DNA of 64,000 nt from CAVVUC01 sp963751395 (GTDB lineage: Bacteria > Verrucomicrobiota > Verrucomicrobiia > Chthoniobacterales > Chthoniobacteraceae). Every line of letters starts with the position of its first letter. Position 1 is the first letter of the stretch. The stretch covers positions 1,054,001 to 1,118,000 of the forward strand of contig CAVVUC010000002.1 of assembly GCA_963751395.1 (NCBI GenBank), written 5' to 3'. The translations under genes and the position numbers were made by a program. The notes beneath the pieces were generated by a model, which was not told the origin of the DNA, ran no database searches, and saw only the letters and a program-made list of their open reading frames with translations. This document shows positions 9,136 to 22,399 of this stretch, piece by piece.

Positions 9136-9288
9136 CCTTCCAAGCCGAAATTTCTCGATCGCATGAGGTCTGTCATGCGGTTGAAGCAGATGTCTCCCCG
9201 CACGGAAGAGGCTTATGTCGCCTGGGTCCGGCGTTTCATCCTTTTCCCCGCCAAACGCCACCCGAAGGATATGGGCTGCGAGAAGTGA
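9136..9288 (+). pseudogene. integron-type/tyrosine integrase N-terminal fragment
   Basis: The frame reads PSKPKFLDRMRSVMRLKQ, then RTEEAYVAWVRRFILF, then AKRHPKDMG, and stops at 9288. This is the SAM-like core-binding N-terminal domain of tyrosine recombinases; the RRFILF-x-x-KRHP-x-x-MG ending is typical of integron integrases. Everything after residue about 50, including the catalytic R-H-R-Y residues, is missing. A stump left after deletion. A second stump of the same kind lies at 44213. Confidence 0.65.
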
Positions 9289-9330
9289 GCCCGTCCTCGC
9301 CAGAACTAACGGGAGCGTTTGGTTTTCCAA

Positions 9331-11919
<2,589 letters not shown>

Positions 11920-12096
11920 AGGTTTGGCTAAATCCTACTTTCTCAAGTCAAAGGAGCAAGCCGGCAAATGCCGATGCGCAATGCCGAAAGCCCCGCCGCC
12001 GATAATTCTGTGGACATGACAGATACTCACTTAATACCATATCTGACCTCACCACATCCTCCCACGTTGTGGTTTAGTCCATCGGTGTAAAAAGCT

Positions 12097-12719
12097 GTGA
12101 AAACAAACATCTTCAGTTTCATGTGCCGCACGCTGCTAGGCGCGATCTTGACCACTGCTACCTCCAACGCGGCCATTTTTGTCGCGCCCAAGTCGGAGTT
12201 CGGCGCGCCGCTGGTTCGTTTTGACGAGATTCCCCTTAACTCCGCCCTTAGCGGTCAGACTCTAAACGGGTTCACTTTTTCCGAGAACATCCCTATCGCA
12301 ATCACAACGGTTTCCGGTCCAGGCATCAGCAACAGCCTCACGGTTCCATGGGCGGCAAACCCGCGTCCTATGAACCCGGCGACCTACGTTCTCACAATTC
12401 AGATGCCGGCTGTCGAAACGCGTTTCGGATTCGGTTTTGCGATCAACAATACGACCGCGACGCCGAACGCACTTACCCTGACGCTCTTCGATGGCAGCAC
12501 CAACCTCGGCTCGCTGACATACGGTGGTGCGCCTGATCCTGTTTTCAACGGCGGGTTCGCAGGGATTGGCAGCACTATTGGCTTTACCAGTGCGCAGATT
12601 ACATTCAATAACGTTTCCTTTGCCATCGACAATCTTGTGATCCCAGAGCCGGCACGCTTCTCGCCGCCGCGCTGACGTTGGGTGTGTGCGTTTTCACCTC
12701 CGCCCGGCCGCGTCGCTAA
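12097..12719 (+). pseudogene. secreted PEP-CTERM protein frameshifted inside its sorting motif
   Basis: A GTG start at 12097 (or ATG at 12121) gives a signal sequence and about 180 residues of beta-rich protein (RFDEIPLNSALSGQTLNGF, FGFGFAINNTTATPNAL, NNVSFAIDNLVIPEP). The first frame ends at 12675 with IPEPARFSPPR. One base earlier or later at 12650/12651, the alternative frame reads IPEPGTLLAAALTLGVCVF then TSARPRR and stop at 12719, a complete PEP-CTERM anchor. A single missing base therefore removes the membrane segment and basic end. As written, the protein would be released rather than anchored. Function unknown; its fold resembles other exported PEP-CTERM proteins of this phylum. Confidence 0.7.
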
Positions 12720-12906
12720 TTTTTCGGCCCTCGGCTTTAGTAACCGTTGGTTGCCAATCTTTGGTCGCCGGTTGCGATTCCAATGATGGAAGTTGACATC
12801 GCTGTATCGTTGGTGGGAGAACGTGGCCCACAGCTCGTCGGTGATCACTCATAAAGTGCAACGGACATCTCCCCGCGATCTCAAACTAACCCAAACTACA
12901 GGAATC

Positions 12907-15900
12907 ATGAACGCTCGGCTAGGCTACTGGGTAATCTGCTTTGTTTGTGTCTTTGCACTTCCGATCTTCGGCGCGGTCGGGCCGGATGACGGTGACAGAT
13001 CGGGCAATTTCGATAGACGCGAGGCCACCGGCGCAGCTAGTCCTTTCCACCCGGAGCGGGCTGGGGCGGAGAAGACCTTGCATGAACGAGTTCGGGGAGC
13101 ACGTCTGGATTACAACGAGCGGCGGGGAACGCTGAAGTTCGTCGGATCCACGCAGGGGTTCCTGACCGAAAAGCATGGATCAGGCGGTGCGGTTTCAGCA
13201 GCGCAGGCCAATGCGATACCTGCAACCGATCCTGACCGGCCCATCAAGGCCTTCCTCAATGAGTATCGCAGATTGTTTGGGCACGGCGCCGAGGCACTTT
13301 CCGGAGCGACGAAGAAACGCGACGACACGAACGCCCGCAGCGGGATGCGCACGGCTGTCTGGCAGCAAACCCTCGACGGGATCCCGATTTTCGAGAGCCT
13401 TCTAAAAGCGAATATCACGGCGAATGGAGAGCTGATTAGCATCGGCAGCGATTTTGTTTCCGATCCGGCGAAGGCTGCGGACAGCGGCTCTGCAAGCCGC
13501 CAAGCCCTGCAGGTGACGCCGACGATTTCCGCGGCGCAGGCCATCGCGATTGCGGCTGAGAACATCGGGTTGAAGGTGGAGCCTGCGGATCTGAAGCCTC
13601 TCGAGGCGAATGCGCAAGGCGCGGAAAAGCAACAGCGGTTTGCGCACCCGCTGCTCACCGACCCGAATGTGCATCTCGTCTGGCTGCCGATGGATGCCGG
13701 CAAGATGCGACTTGCCTGGGACGTGATCCTGATGGATAAGGCGGCGGGCAAAATGTATCGCGTGCTCGTGGACGCGGAAACGGGCGAGGTGCTCGTGCGC
13801 CGTTCGCTGACGAACGACATCAGCAATGCGACCTATCGCGTTTTCACCAGCGACAGTCCGTCGCCGTTCTCGCCAGGATGGCCGGCGCCCAACAGCGCAC
13901 AGCCGCCGGTTGTCGCGCGCACGCTCGTCACCACGCCCGCGCTCGACACGAACGCCTCGCCGAACGGCTGGATCGACGACGGCGTCAACGAAACGATGGG
14001 CAACAACGTCGATGCGCATCTCGACCTCAACGCCGATGACGTCGCCGATCTTCCGCGTCCGCACGGTTCGCCCACCCGCGTTTTTGATTTTCCGATGGAT
14101 TTGGCGCAGGGCCCGGGCACCTATCGCGATGCCGCAGTGACGCAACTTTTTTACTTGTGCAATTTCATGCACGACAAGTTATATGCGCTCGGTTTCACGG
14201 AAGCGGCCGGCAATTTTCAGAACAACAATTTCGGACGAGGCGGACAGGGAAACGATGCGGTGCAGGCGGATGTGCAGGACGGTTCCGGCACCGACAACGC
14301 AAACTTCTCCACGCCCCCGGATGGGTCCGCAGGGCGGATGCAGATGTATGTTTTCACCGGCTCGACCCCGCAGCGCGACGGTGACTTCGATGCGGAGATC
14401 GTGCTGCATGAATACGCGCATGGACTGAGCAACCGCCTTGTTGGCGGAGGAGTCGGCATCAGTCAGTGGCAGACGGGTGGATTGGGTGAAGGCTGGTCGG
14501 ACTTTTACGGTCTCGCTCTGCTCAGCGAGGCGGGCGATGACGTGAACGGCTGCTACGCTGCCGGCGGTTACGCCACGTTCATGCTGGGCGGGATGACGAC
14601 GAACTACTACTTCGGCATCCGGCGGTATCCGTACACGACGGACATGACGAAGAATCCGCTGACATTCAAAGACATCGACCCGACCCAGGCCAGCCCGCAC
14701 TCGGGAGTTCCGCATAGCCCAATCATCGGCGACACGGCGAACGAAGTGCATAACATGGGCGAAGTCTGGTGCGTGACGCTTTGGGAAGCGCGCGCCAGCC
14801 TGATCAACAAATACGGCTGGGCCGCCGGCAACAACCTCATGCTGCAGCTCGTGACCGATGGGATGAAGCTTGGTCCGGCAAATCCGAATTTTCTCCAGGC
14901 GCGCGATGCCATCATTCAGGCCGATCTGGTGAACAACGGAGGCGCGAACAAGAGCCAGCTTTGGGTGGCTTTCGCAAAGCGTGGAATGGGCGTGAGCGCT
15001 TCGGCTCCGCCGAGTTCGAGCACGACCGGCGTGGTCGAGGCGTTCGATATTCCGGATGATCTGAGCGTCACGCCGGGAGCGGAATTTTCGCCTTCGGGGC
15101 CAAAGGCCGGACCTTTCACTCCCAGCTCGCAGACTTACACACTCGTCAACACTGGCAGCACGACGATCAACTGGACGGCCGCCACTGCTCAAAACTGGCT
15201 CACTCTTTCCCAATACAGCGGCGTGATTGCCGCGAGCGGCTCGACAACCGTCGTGGCTTCCGTCAACGCAAACGCCGACGCGTTGAACGGCGGTAATTAT
15301 TCCGACACGATCACCTTCACGAACATCACCAGTGGATTCAGCCACACGCGGGCCGTGACCCTCAGCGTCGTGCCGCCGCGGTTCTTGTATTTCGATTTGA
15401 ACACCAACCCCGGCTGGACAAGGCAGGGCGAATGGGCATTCGGCCAGCCCACCGGCGCGGGCGGCACCGTGCATGGATACCCAGACCCGGCCAATGGCGC
15501 GACGGGATCGAGCGTGTTCGGCATCAACCTCGCCGGTGACTACTCGGTCGCTGTTGGCGGTCCTTTTTACCTCACCGCCGGGCCGTTCAATTTCACCGGA
15601 ATGCAAGCCGTGCAATTGCAGTTCCAGCGCTGGCTGAATGCCCACGTCCAGCCCTATTGCGTTGAAGCCATCGAGGTCTCAAGCAACGGGACCACTTGGA
15701 CGACTGTCTTCTCGAACTCGGGTGCGACGGGGATTGCCGATTCGGCCTGGACCAAGGTGCGGTACGACATTTCGAGCGTGGCCGATAACAAATCGGCCGT
15801 TTATGTCCGGTGGGGACACTCGGTGGCGGCGACTGCCTGGGCCTACTCGGGATGGAACATCAATGACGTCGAGTTTCTCGCCGCGCCAATTCAAAAGTTG

Positions 15901-18900
15901 ACGGTCAGCATTCCGGCGAGCGCGACGGAAGGCGACTGGAGCCGCAGCGGGACTGTTTCGATTATTCCGATTCCAACAAGCGATTTTGTCGTCACGTTGC
16001 AGTCGAGCGACACGACCGAGATCGCGTTGCCAGCGACGGTCACGATTCCTGCCGGACAAACCTCGGCGACTTTTCCGCTGACTTTTGTCGATGACGCGCA
16101 GATCGACGGGTCGCAAATGGCCCTCATCACAGCGTCCGCGCCCGGTTACACGAATGGCAGCGCCTCGATTCAGATCAACGACAACGAGTCCGCCGTTCTG
16201 TCCGTCAGCCTTCCGGCAAGTGCCGCGGAAGGAGTCGGCACCGTGCAAGGGACTGTCAACGTGAGTGCAGTTCCAGATGCGAACATCGTCGTCGCGCTGA
16301 CGTCCGGTGACCCGGCCTCGGCCACGGTTCCCGCCACCGTCACGATTCCAGCGGGGCAAACCAGCGCGCCGTTTCAGCTTTCGGTCATCGACGACAACAA
16401 GGTCAATGGCACGCGGAACGTCACGCTGACCGCGCATGTTGCGAACTGGACAGACGGTCTGGCGGCCATCAACGTGCTCGACAATGAAAGCACGAATCTC
16501 GCGCTGACGCTGCCGTCGCAGATCATCGAGGGAGGCACCGGCAGCGGCTCGGTCTCCATCTCGGGCGTCCTTTCTTCCGCGCTCAATGTGTCGCTCAACT
16601 CCGACGTCGCCACTCGTCTCACGACACCGGCTGGCGTCACAATTCCCGCAGGAGCGACATCAGGGACTTTTGCGTTGGTCGCCACCGACAACACACTCAC
16701 CGATGGCGCGCGATTGGTCGCGATTTCGGCTGGCGCAGCGGGTTTCACAGGCACGACGGGAAGCGTGAACGTGCTCGACAATGATCCGGATCACTTCTCG
16801 ATCAGCCCGGTTGCGAACCCGCAAATTCGCGGTCTTCCGTTCACGGCGACGATCACCGCGCTTGATGCAAACGGTGCCGTCGTCCCGACCTACACGGGCT
16901 CGCCAATTCTCTCAGGCGGCGTGCCGTTCACTCCGACGGCTGCGGGTCCGTTTGTAAGCGGCACCTGGACCGGTGCCATCACCGCCACTGCTTTTGGCAA
17001 CAACGTGGCTTTCAACGTGAACGACGGTTCCGGGCACATGGGGTCGAGTAATTCGTTCGACGTCACGACCGGCCCGTTCGATCACTTCGCGTGGAGCACG
17101 ATTGCATCGCCGCAGTTGGCAGACAATCCGTTCGCGGCAACGATCAGCGCTGTGGATGCGGGCAACAACCTGGTCACGAGTTTTTCGGGAAGTGCCGCGC
17201 TCAATTCCCAGACTGTGACATGTTCGCTCATCACTGGCAGCGGAACTTCGAACTGGACGCAGCCGATCAACACGTTCTGGCACGACGAGCGAACGCAGAG
17301 CATTTACCTCGCGAGCGAAATCGGACAGTCCGCGAGGCTGACGGCGCTGTCCTTCTACGTCACCACCGTTCCCGGCCAGACGATGAACAACTGGACAATC
17401 CGGATGAAGCACACGGGACTCGCGAGCTACACATCACCGGCATGGGAGAGCACGGGGTGGACGACGGTTTATCAGAGCAATGAAACCATCACCACGACAG
17501 GGTGGGTGACGTTCGTTTTCTCGACGCCATTCGACTACGACGGCGTGAGCAATTTGATGGTCGATTTCAGCTTCAACAACTCCTCATGGACCTCCCCTGG
17601 GCAATGCCATTACTCGACGTCATCTGCGGCGAGGACGATCTACTATTACACCGACAGCGGTTACGGCGATCCGCTGACGTGGAGCGGCACCACGCCAACG
17701 CCATACACCGCCAGCCAGATCACCAACCTCCAGTTCGGCACCGAAGAAAGAACTGTCGCGATTACCACTGGCGCGACCGGTGCCTTCGTCAGCGGCACAT
17801 GGACGGGCAGCTTGTCCGTTCCGTTCCCCGCAACCGGGCTCCAACTTAACGCGAGCGACGGTCTCGGTCACACCGGCACGAGCAACACTTTTGCCGTGAA
17901 CGCGCCGGTGACTCCCGGAAACGGAACTGCCGGCACTGTCTTCAGCGAGAATTTCGAGAGCGGCGTTTTGAATCCGACCTTCTGGACCTCGACCGGCACC
18001 GGTCCCTTCCGGACACAAATCACGACCGCAAACACGCCGCATGCAGGCACGCGGCACCTCACGATGGATTCATCGTTGGGCAGCACCTACGCACGCAACG
18101 AACTCACCCTTTCCGTGGATTTGGACGGTCGCACCAACGTCGTTCTATCGTTTTGGGTGAAGAGCTTCGGCGACGAGGCGGACGGCCCGCCGCCCAGTCC
18201 GTTCACGGGCGGCGCGGATTTCGACGGAGTTGCCATTAGCGCCGATGGAGTCACCTGGTATGAAGTTCAGGCGCTGCGTTCCGTGACCAGCGCATGGCAG
18301 CAATACACCGTCAATCTGGATGCGGCCATTGCCTCGCGCGGCTCGAGATACAACTCCGCATTCAAGATTCGCTTCAACCATTACGACGACAACCCGATTA
18401 CCACCGACGGGTTCGCGTTCGACGACATCGCGATCACAGCCACAGCAATCACCCGGGTCGGCGTCGCTTTGCCTGCCCAGGCGACCGAAGGCGTCGGCCT
18501 GCTCACCGGCACGGTCTCATTGCCGGCGACACAGGGTGCTCCCGTGGTTGTGAATCTGAAATCGAACGCCCCCTCCAAGCTGACCGTGCAACCTTCGACG
18601 ACGGTTCCTGCCGGGCAGTTGACCGCGACTTTCACTGCCAATGTCCTCGACAATGTGGTGCCCGACGGTATGAAGACCGTTGCCGTGACAGGTTCGGCGA
18701 GTGGCATAAATCCCGGCACGGCGACGATCCAGATTTTCGACAACGACTCAAACACCCTCGGGCTGATTCTCCCGGTCTCGGCGATTGAAAACGCAGGCAC
18801 CGCGCAGGGCACCCTGACGCTGGCCACTCCGCCTTCGGGTTTGATCCAGGTGAACATGACTTCGAGCAACACAACCGCCGCGATTGTTCCGACGATCGTG

Positions 18901-21495
18901 ACGGTGCAGCCGGGGCAGACGACGGCACCGTTTACGATCACGCTCGTGGATGACAACAAAATCGACGGAACGCAGACAGCCACGATCACCGCGCATGTTC
19001 AGGGTTGGATCGACGGGTCCGCGTCGATGTCGGTGCTCGATAACGAAACGCGCAACTTGAGTCTGGCTCTGCCCGTGGTGACCGAAGGTGCGTCCACATC
19101 CGGCACGGTCTCGATTCCCGGGACATTGCCGACGGCCGTCGTGGTTTCGCTCGCTTCGAGCAACACTTCCCGACTGACCGTCCCGGCAACGGCGACCATT
19201 GGCATCGGCTCCACTTCGGCGGCATTCACGATGACTGCGCCGAACAACAGCTTCACCGATGGCACACAGAAAGTCATCGTTACCGCCACGGCGAGCACCT
19301 TTGTTGGGACGTCGGGAACGGCAATCGTGCTCGACAATGACGTTCATCACTTCGCTTTCTTGCCGATCGGCGCCAGCCAGATTCGCGGCGCACCTTTCAG
19401 CGTGTCCATCACCGCGCAGGACATCAACAGCGCCACGATCCCAAGCTATAGCGGCACCGCAAGCCTGACTGCCAGCGGCTCTGCGGGCGGCGTCTCGATT
19501 ACTCCGACCGTGGCGACCGGATTTGTGAGCGGAACATGGAAGGGCAACATAACGGCCAACACATTCGCCACGAACGTGCTGCTCAAAGCCAACGATAACC
19601 TTGGCCACACCGGCACCAGCAACGCATTCACGGTTGGCATGGGCGCCGTCGATCACTTCGCGTGGACCACGATTGGAACGCCAAAGTTCATCGGTACACC
19701 ATTCGCCGCCACCATCACGGCACTCGATTTGGGCAATAACACCGTTCCGACCTTCAACAGCGCGGTGACGTTGACCGCCGGAACACCCGCACGAATCAGC
19801 GGCACGGGCACCGCGCTTACTTCGACATTGCCGCTCAACACGTACTGGCACGACGAGCGGACCCAGTGCATCTACCTCGCGAGCGAGCTGGGTCAGGCGG
19901 GTTCGATCGCATCGCTGGCGCTCTATGTGACCGCGCTGCCGGGACAGACGATGAACAATTGGACGATCCGGATGAAACACACGACGCTCGCCAGCTACGC
20001 GACCGCCTCTTGGGACAGCACGGGTTGGACGACCGTTTACCAGTCAAATGAAACCATCAGCAAGACCGGCTGGGTGGCCTTCAAGTTCCCGACGCCGTTC
20101 GCGTTCAACGGGACCAACAACCTGATGATCGACTTCAGTTTCAACAACTCCTCCTGGACCAGCGCCGGAGAGTGCCGCTACACGACGACCACAGCGACAA
20201 GGGCGATTTACGAGTACACCGACAGCGGTTACGGCGATCCATTGACGTGGACAGGCACGACGAACCCGTCTCCAAGTACGTCCACGCAACTGCCCAATCT
20301 GCAGCTTCAGTTTACCCGCACTCAGCCGCTCACGCCGACATCCGCGACGCTGACTTCAGGCACATGGACCGGCGACATCACACTGCAGCAGTCGGGCACC
20401 GGGATCACGTTGCGTGCCGATGCGGCGGGCGGAGTCGCCGGCGACACCAACACATTCAACGTGGTTGCGCCACCTTTGCTCACGGTGACGCCAACGAACG
20501 GCCTGATCGCATCGGGCACCGCGGGCGGGCCGTTCAGCCCATCGAGCATTACCTTCACATTGAGAAATACCGGTGGCGCATCCTTGAACTGGAAATCAGC
20601 CAGGAACGCCGGCTGGCTCAGCCTGTCCGCGACAACGGGAACTTTGGCGGCAAGCGGATCGACGACTGTTCTCCTCTCGATCAACGCGATCGCCAGCTCG
20701 CTGGCTCCAGGCGTTTACACCGACATTGTGACGTTCACGAACACGACCAACGGCGGAGGCAACACGACGCGCCCGGTCAGTCTCACGGTCCGCGACGTGG
20801 CTCCCCCAACCGTAGCCGTCACTTCGCCAAACGTGACGATGCGTCCGGCATTCACGGTCAGCGGGACGGCTTCCGACGTGTCCGGAGTGCAGAGCGTCAC
20901 CGTGAATGGCAACGCAGCCGCGACCACGGACGGCTTTGCGCATTGGAGCGCGCTGCTTTCCAATCTCAATGTCGGGACTAATCCCGTCACCATTATCGCC
21001 CGGGACAACGCCTCCAACTCCACCACGCTGAATCACCAGGTTACACGCCTCGCCGATGCGGACATTGACGGTCTGCCCGACACGTGGGAGTCGGCGCATG
21101 GACTCGATCCTTCGGCAAACACCGGCATGCACGGCGCGCTCGGAGACCTCGATAATGACGGCATCGCCAACCTGCTCGAATACGCATTCAACCTCGACCC
21201 GCAGTCTCCGGACGGCAGCGGGCTGCCGACAAGCGCGATCGCCATCAATCCTGCGGACGGAAAGCCCTACCTGACCTATAGCTACCGGCGTCGGATCGAC
21301 TCAGGCGGCCTGCAATATGTCGTCGAGGTGTCCGGCGATCTTGGGACGTGGAGTTCAGGCGCAAGCGAGGTCGAGCAGATCGGAGCGGCCACACCCAACG
21401 CCGATGGCGTCACAGAAACAGTGACGCTCCGTGTGAAGCCCGCGATCGGTGCCGGCGGCGGACGATATGTTCGTTTGCGGGTAAGCGTGCAGTGA
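12907..21495 (+). CDS. giant secreted M36 (fungalysin) metalloprotease with Calx-beta and adhesin-like repeats
   Basis: The start at 12907 (MNARLGYWVICFVCVFALPIFGA region) supplies a signal peptide; an upstream ATG at 12793 adds 38 untypical residues. About 2862 residues. A fungalysin/PepSY-type propeptide (to about residue 320) is followed by the M36 core with zinc motif HEYAH (H501, H505) and GEGWSD about 25 residues later. Then come a BACON-like domain (about 720-820), a jelly-roll, three Calx-beta-like repeats (each with VTIPAGQT...ATF and DN(E/D) ends), and two further domains. This set recurs from residue about 1850 to 2520, followed by a second BACON-like domain, an Ig-like domain and a DADIDGLPDTWE / DLDNDGIANLLEYAFNLDP tail. 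An exported protease that digests protein outside the cell, with long adhesive stalks (inference). It stands alone in its transcription unit. Confidence 0.85.
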   Translation: MNARLGYWVICFVCVFALPIFGAVGPDDGDRSGNFDRREATGAASPFHPERAGAEKTLHERVRGARLDYNERRGTLKFVGSTQGFLTEKHGSGGAVSAAQANAIPATDPDRPIKAFLNEYRRLFGHGAEALSGATKKRDDTNARSGMRTAVWQQTLDGIPIFESLLKANITANGELISIGSDFVSDPAKAADSGSASRQALQVTPTISAAQAIAIAAENIGLKVEPADLKPLEANAQGAEKQQRFAHPLLTDPNVHLVWLPMDAGKMRLAWDVILMDKAAGKMYRVLVDAETGEVLVRRSLTNDISNATYRVFTSDSPSPFSPGWPAPNSAQPPVVARTLVTTPALDTNASPNGWIDDGVNETMGNNVDAHLDLNADDVADLPRPHGSPTRVFDFPMDLAQGPGTYRDAAVTQLFYLCNFMHDKLYALGFTEAAGNFQNNNFGRGGQGNDAVQADVQDGSGTDNANFSTPPDGSAGRMQMYVFTGSTPQRDGDFDAEIVLHEYAHGLSNRLVGGGVGISQWQTGGLGEGWSDFYGLALLSEAGDDVNGCYAAGGYATFMLGGMTTNYYFGIRRYPYTTDMTKNPLTFKDIDPTQASPHSGVPHSPIIGDTANEVHNMGEVWCVTLWEARASLINKYGWAAGNNLMLQLVTDGMKLGPANPNFLQARDAIIQADLVNNGGANKSQLWVAFAKRGMGVSASAPPSSSTTGVVEAFDIPDDLSVTPGAEFSPSGPKAGPFTPSSQTYTLVNTGSTTINWTAATAQNWLTLSQYSGVIAASGSTTVVASVNANADALNGGNYSDTITFTNITSGFSHTRAVTLSVVPPRFLYFDLNTNPGWTRQGEWAFGQPTGAGGTVHGYPDPANGATGSSVFGINLAGDYSVAVGGPFYLTAGPFNFTGMQAVQLQFQRWLNAHVQPYCVEAIEVSSNGTTWTTVFSNSGATGIADSAWTKVRYDISSVADNKSAVYVRWGHSVAATAWAYSGWNINDVEFLAAPIQKLTVSIPASATEGDWSRSGTVSIIPIPTSDFVVTLQSSDTTEIALPATVTIPAGQTSATFPLTFVDDAQIDGSQMALITASAPGYTNGSASIQINDNESAVLSVSLPASAAEGVGTVQGTVNVSAVPDANIVVALTSGDPASATVPATVTIPAGQTSAPFQLSVIDDNKVNGTRNVTLTAHVANWTDGLAAINVLDNESTNLALTLPSQIIEGGTGSGSVSISGVLSSALNVSLNSDVATRLTTPAGVTIPAGATSGTFALVATDNTLTDGARLVAISAGAAGFTGTTGSVNVLDNDPDHFSISPVANPQIRGLPFTATITALDANGAVVPTYTGSPILSGGVPFTPTAAGPFVSGTWTGAITATAFGNNVAFNVNDGSGHMGSSNSFDVTTGPFDHFAWSTIASPQLADNPFAATISAVDAGNNLVTSFSGSAALNSQTVTCSLITGSGTSNWTQPINTFWHDERTQSIYLASEIGQSARLTALSFYVTTVPGQTMNNWTIRMKHTGLASYTSPAWESTGWTTVYQSNETITTTGWVTFVFSTPFDYDGVSNLMVDFSFNNSSWTSPGQCHYSTSSAARTIYYYTDSGYGDPLTWSGTTPTPYTASQITNLQFGTEERTVAITTGATGAFVSGTWTGSLSVPFPATGLQLNASDGLGHTGTSNTFAVNAPVTPGNGTAGTVFSENFESGVLNPTFWTSTGTGPFRTQITTANTPHAGTRHLTMDSSLGSTYARNELTLSVDLDGRTNVVLSFWVKSFGDEADGPPPSPFTGGADFDGVAISADGVTWYEVQALRSVTSAWQQYTVNLDAAIASRGSRYNSAFKIRFNHYDDNPITTDGFAFDDIAITATAITRVGVALPAQATEGVGLLTGTVSLPATQGAPVVVNLKSNAPSKLTVQPSTTVPAGQLTATFTANVLDNVVPDGMKTVAVTGSASGINPGTATIQIFDNDSNTLGLILPVSAIENAGTAQGTLTLATPPSGLIQVNMTSSNTTAAIVPTIVTVQPGQTTAPFTITLVDDNKIDGTQTATITAHVQGWIDGSASMSVLDNETRNLSLALPVVTEGASTSGTVSIPGTLPTAVVVSLASSNTSRLTVPATATIGIGSTSAAFTMTAPNNSFTDGTQKVIVTATASTFVGTSGTAIVLDNDVHHFAFLPIGASQIRGAPFSVSITAQDINSATIPSYSGTASLTASGSAGGVSITPTVATGFVSGTWKGNITANTFATNVLLKANDNLGHTGTSNAFTVGMGAVDHFAWTTIGTPKFIGTPFAATITALDLGNNTVPTFNSAVTLTAGTPARISGTGTALTSTLPLNTYWHDERTQCIYLASELGQAGSIASLALYVTALPGQTMNNWTIRMKHTTLASYATASWDSTGWTTVYQSNETISKTGWVAFKFPTPFAFNGTNNLMIDFSFNNSSWTSAGECRYTTTTATRAIYEYTDSGYGDPLTWTGTTNPSPSTSTQLPNLQLQFTRTQPLTPTSATLTSGTWTGDITLQQSGTGITLRADAAGGVAGDTNTFNVVAPPLLTVTPTNGLIASGTAGGPFSPSSITFTLRNTGGASLNWKSARNAGWLSLSATTGTLAASGSTTVLLSINAIASSLAPGVYTDIVTFTNTTNGGGNTTRPVSLTVRDVAPPTVAVTSPNVTMRPAFTVSGTASDVSGVQSVTVNGNAAATTDGFAHWSALLSNLNVGTNPVTIIARDNASNSTTLNHQVTRLADADIDGLPDTWESAHGLDPSANTGMHGALGDLDNDGIANLLEYAFNLDPQSPDGSGLPTSAIAINPADGKPYLTYSYRRRIDSGGLQYVVEVSGDLGTWSSGASEVEQIGAATPNADGVTETVTLRVKPAIGAGGGRYVRLRVSVQ

Positions 21496-21547
21496 ACTGG
21501 GGGAAGGGGATTCCAGCCGCCACCGGAGCCTTTTTTCGGCACTGGCT

Positions 21548-22399
21548 CTATTTCAGCGCGTTCACGAGCGATTGCAGGTTGCGCCGCATGACCTCTTCGT
21601 AAAAGCCGGCGGTTGCGTCGCCGGTTTCCATCGGGTCGATGACGACGATGGGAACTTTCAAATCGTCCGAGAGCGAACGCAGGATCTGCGGCGAGTATTG
21701 AGGCTCGGAAAAAAGAACGCGCACTTTTTTTTGAGCGATGGTGTCGCGCAATCGCTTCACGTATTTGGGCGTCGGCTCCTTGCCGGGAAACTCCTCGAAC
21801 ACGCCGACCACCTCGAAGCCGTAGCGCGCGGCGAAGTAGGGGAACGTGTCGTGAAACGGCAGCATGCGCCTGTCGGGCAGGCGCGCGGTCGCGGCGCGGA
21901 TGTCTTCATCGAGCTTGCGGAGGCGCGCGATGGCCGAGGCGGCGTTTTGTTCGTAGGCCGGCGCGTTCGCGGCGTCCTTCGACTTCAGGCCGTTGCGGAT
22001 CGCTTCGATTTCCTGAATCGCAAGGATCGGATCGAGCCAGACGTGGGGGTTCGGCGGCGTTCCGATGGTCTGGATGCCTTTGCTCGCGACAAGATTGAGC
22101 GCGCCGGCTTTCATGCCGGAGGAGAGCATTTTTTCGAGCCACTCTTCGAGGCCGAGTCCGTTCGAGACGATCACGTCGGCCCGCGCGATCTTTTTCAAAT
22201 CGGCGGGCGAGAATGCGTAGTCGTGCGGGCCGACATTTGGCGGCAGCAGCACTTCGACATCGGCCGCATCGCCGGCCACGCTTTTCGTGAGCGAGGCGAT
22301 CGGCGCGAACGTGGCGAGGACATGAAGCCGGGGCGTGTCCGCACCCGGCGCCCGGCAAAACGAAACGAGGATGAGAAGCAAGGAAAGGAATTTCTTCAT
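21548..22399 (-). CDS. znuA: zinc/manganese ABC transporter substrate-binding protein (ZnuA/TroA family)
   Basis: 283 residues with a signal peptide (MKKFLSLLLILVSFC). Metal-binding family positions are visible: a histidine in GPHDYAF (about 58), one in NPHVWLDP (about 118), one in PFHDTFPYFA (about 182) and an acidic residue in VVIDPMETGD near the end. It binds Zn or Mn in the periplasm and hands it to an ABC permease. The permease and ATPase genes are not next to it. Its start overlaps the rmuC stop by four bases (ATGA), so the two genes are translationally coupled. The His-rich loop common in ZnuA is absent, so Mn cannot be excluded. Confidence 0.85.
   Translation of the reverse strand: MKKFLSLLLILVSFCRAPGADTPRLHVLATFAPIASLTKSVAGDAADVEVLLPPNVGPHDYAFSPADLKKIARADVIVSNGLGLEEWLEKMLSSGMKAGALNLVASKGIQTIGTPPNPHVWLDPILAIQEIEAIRNGLKSKDAANAPAYEQNAASAIARLRKLDEDIRAATARLPDRRMLPFHDTFPYFAARYGFEVVGVFEEFPGKEPTPKYVKRLRDTIAQKKVRVLFSEPQYSPQILRSLSDDLKVPIVVIDPMETGDATAGFYEEVMRRNLQSLVNALK

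Noticed and set aside
14179..15645. 488-codon minus-strand open frame inside the M36 protease
   Set aside because: Shadow frame without domains; the plus frame has the zinc motif and signal peptide.
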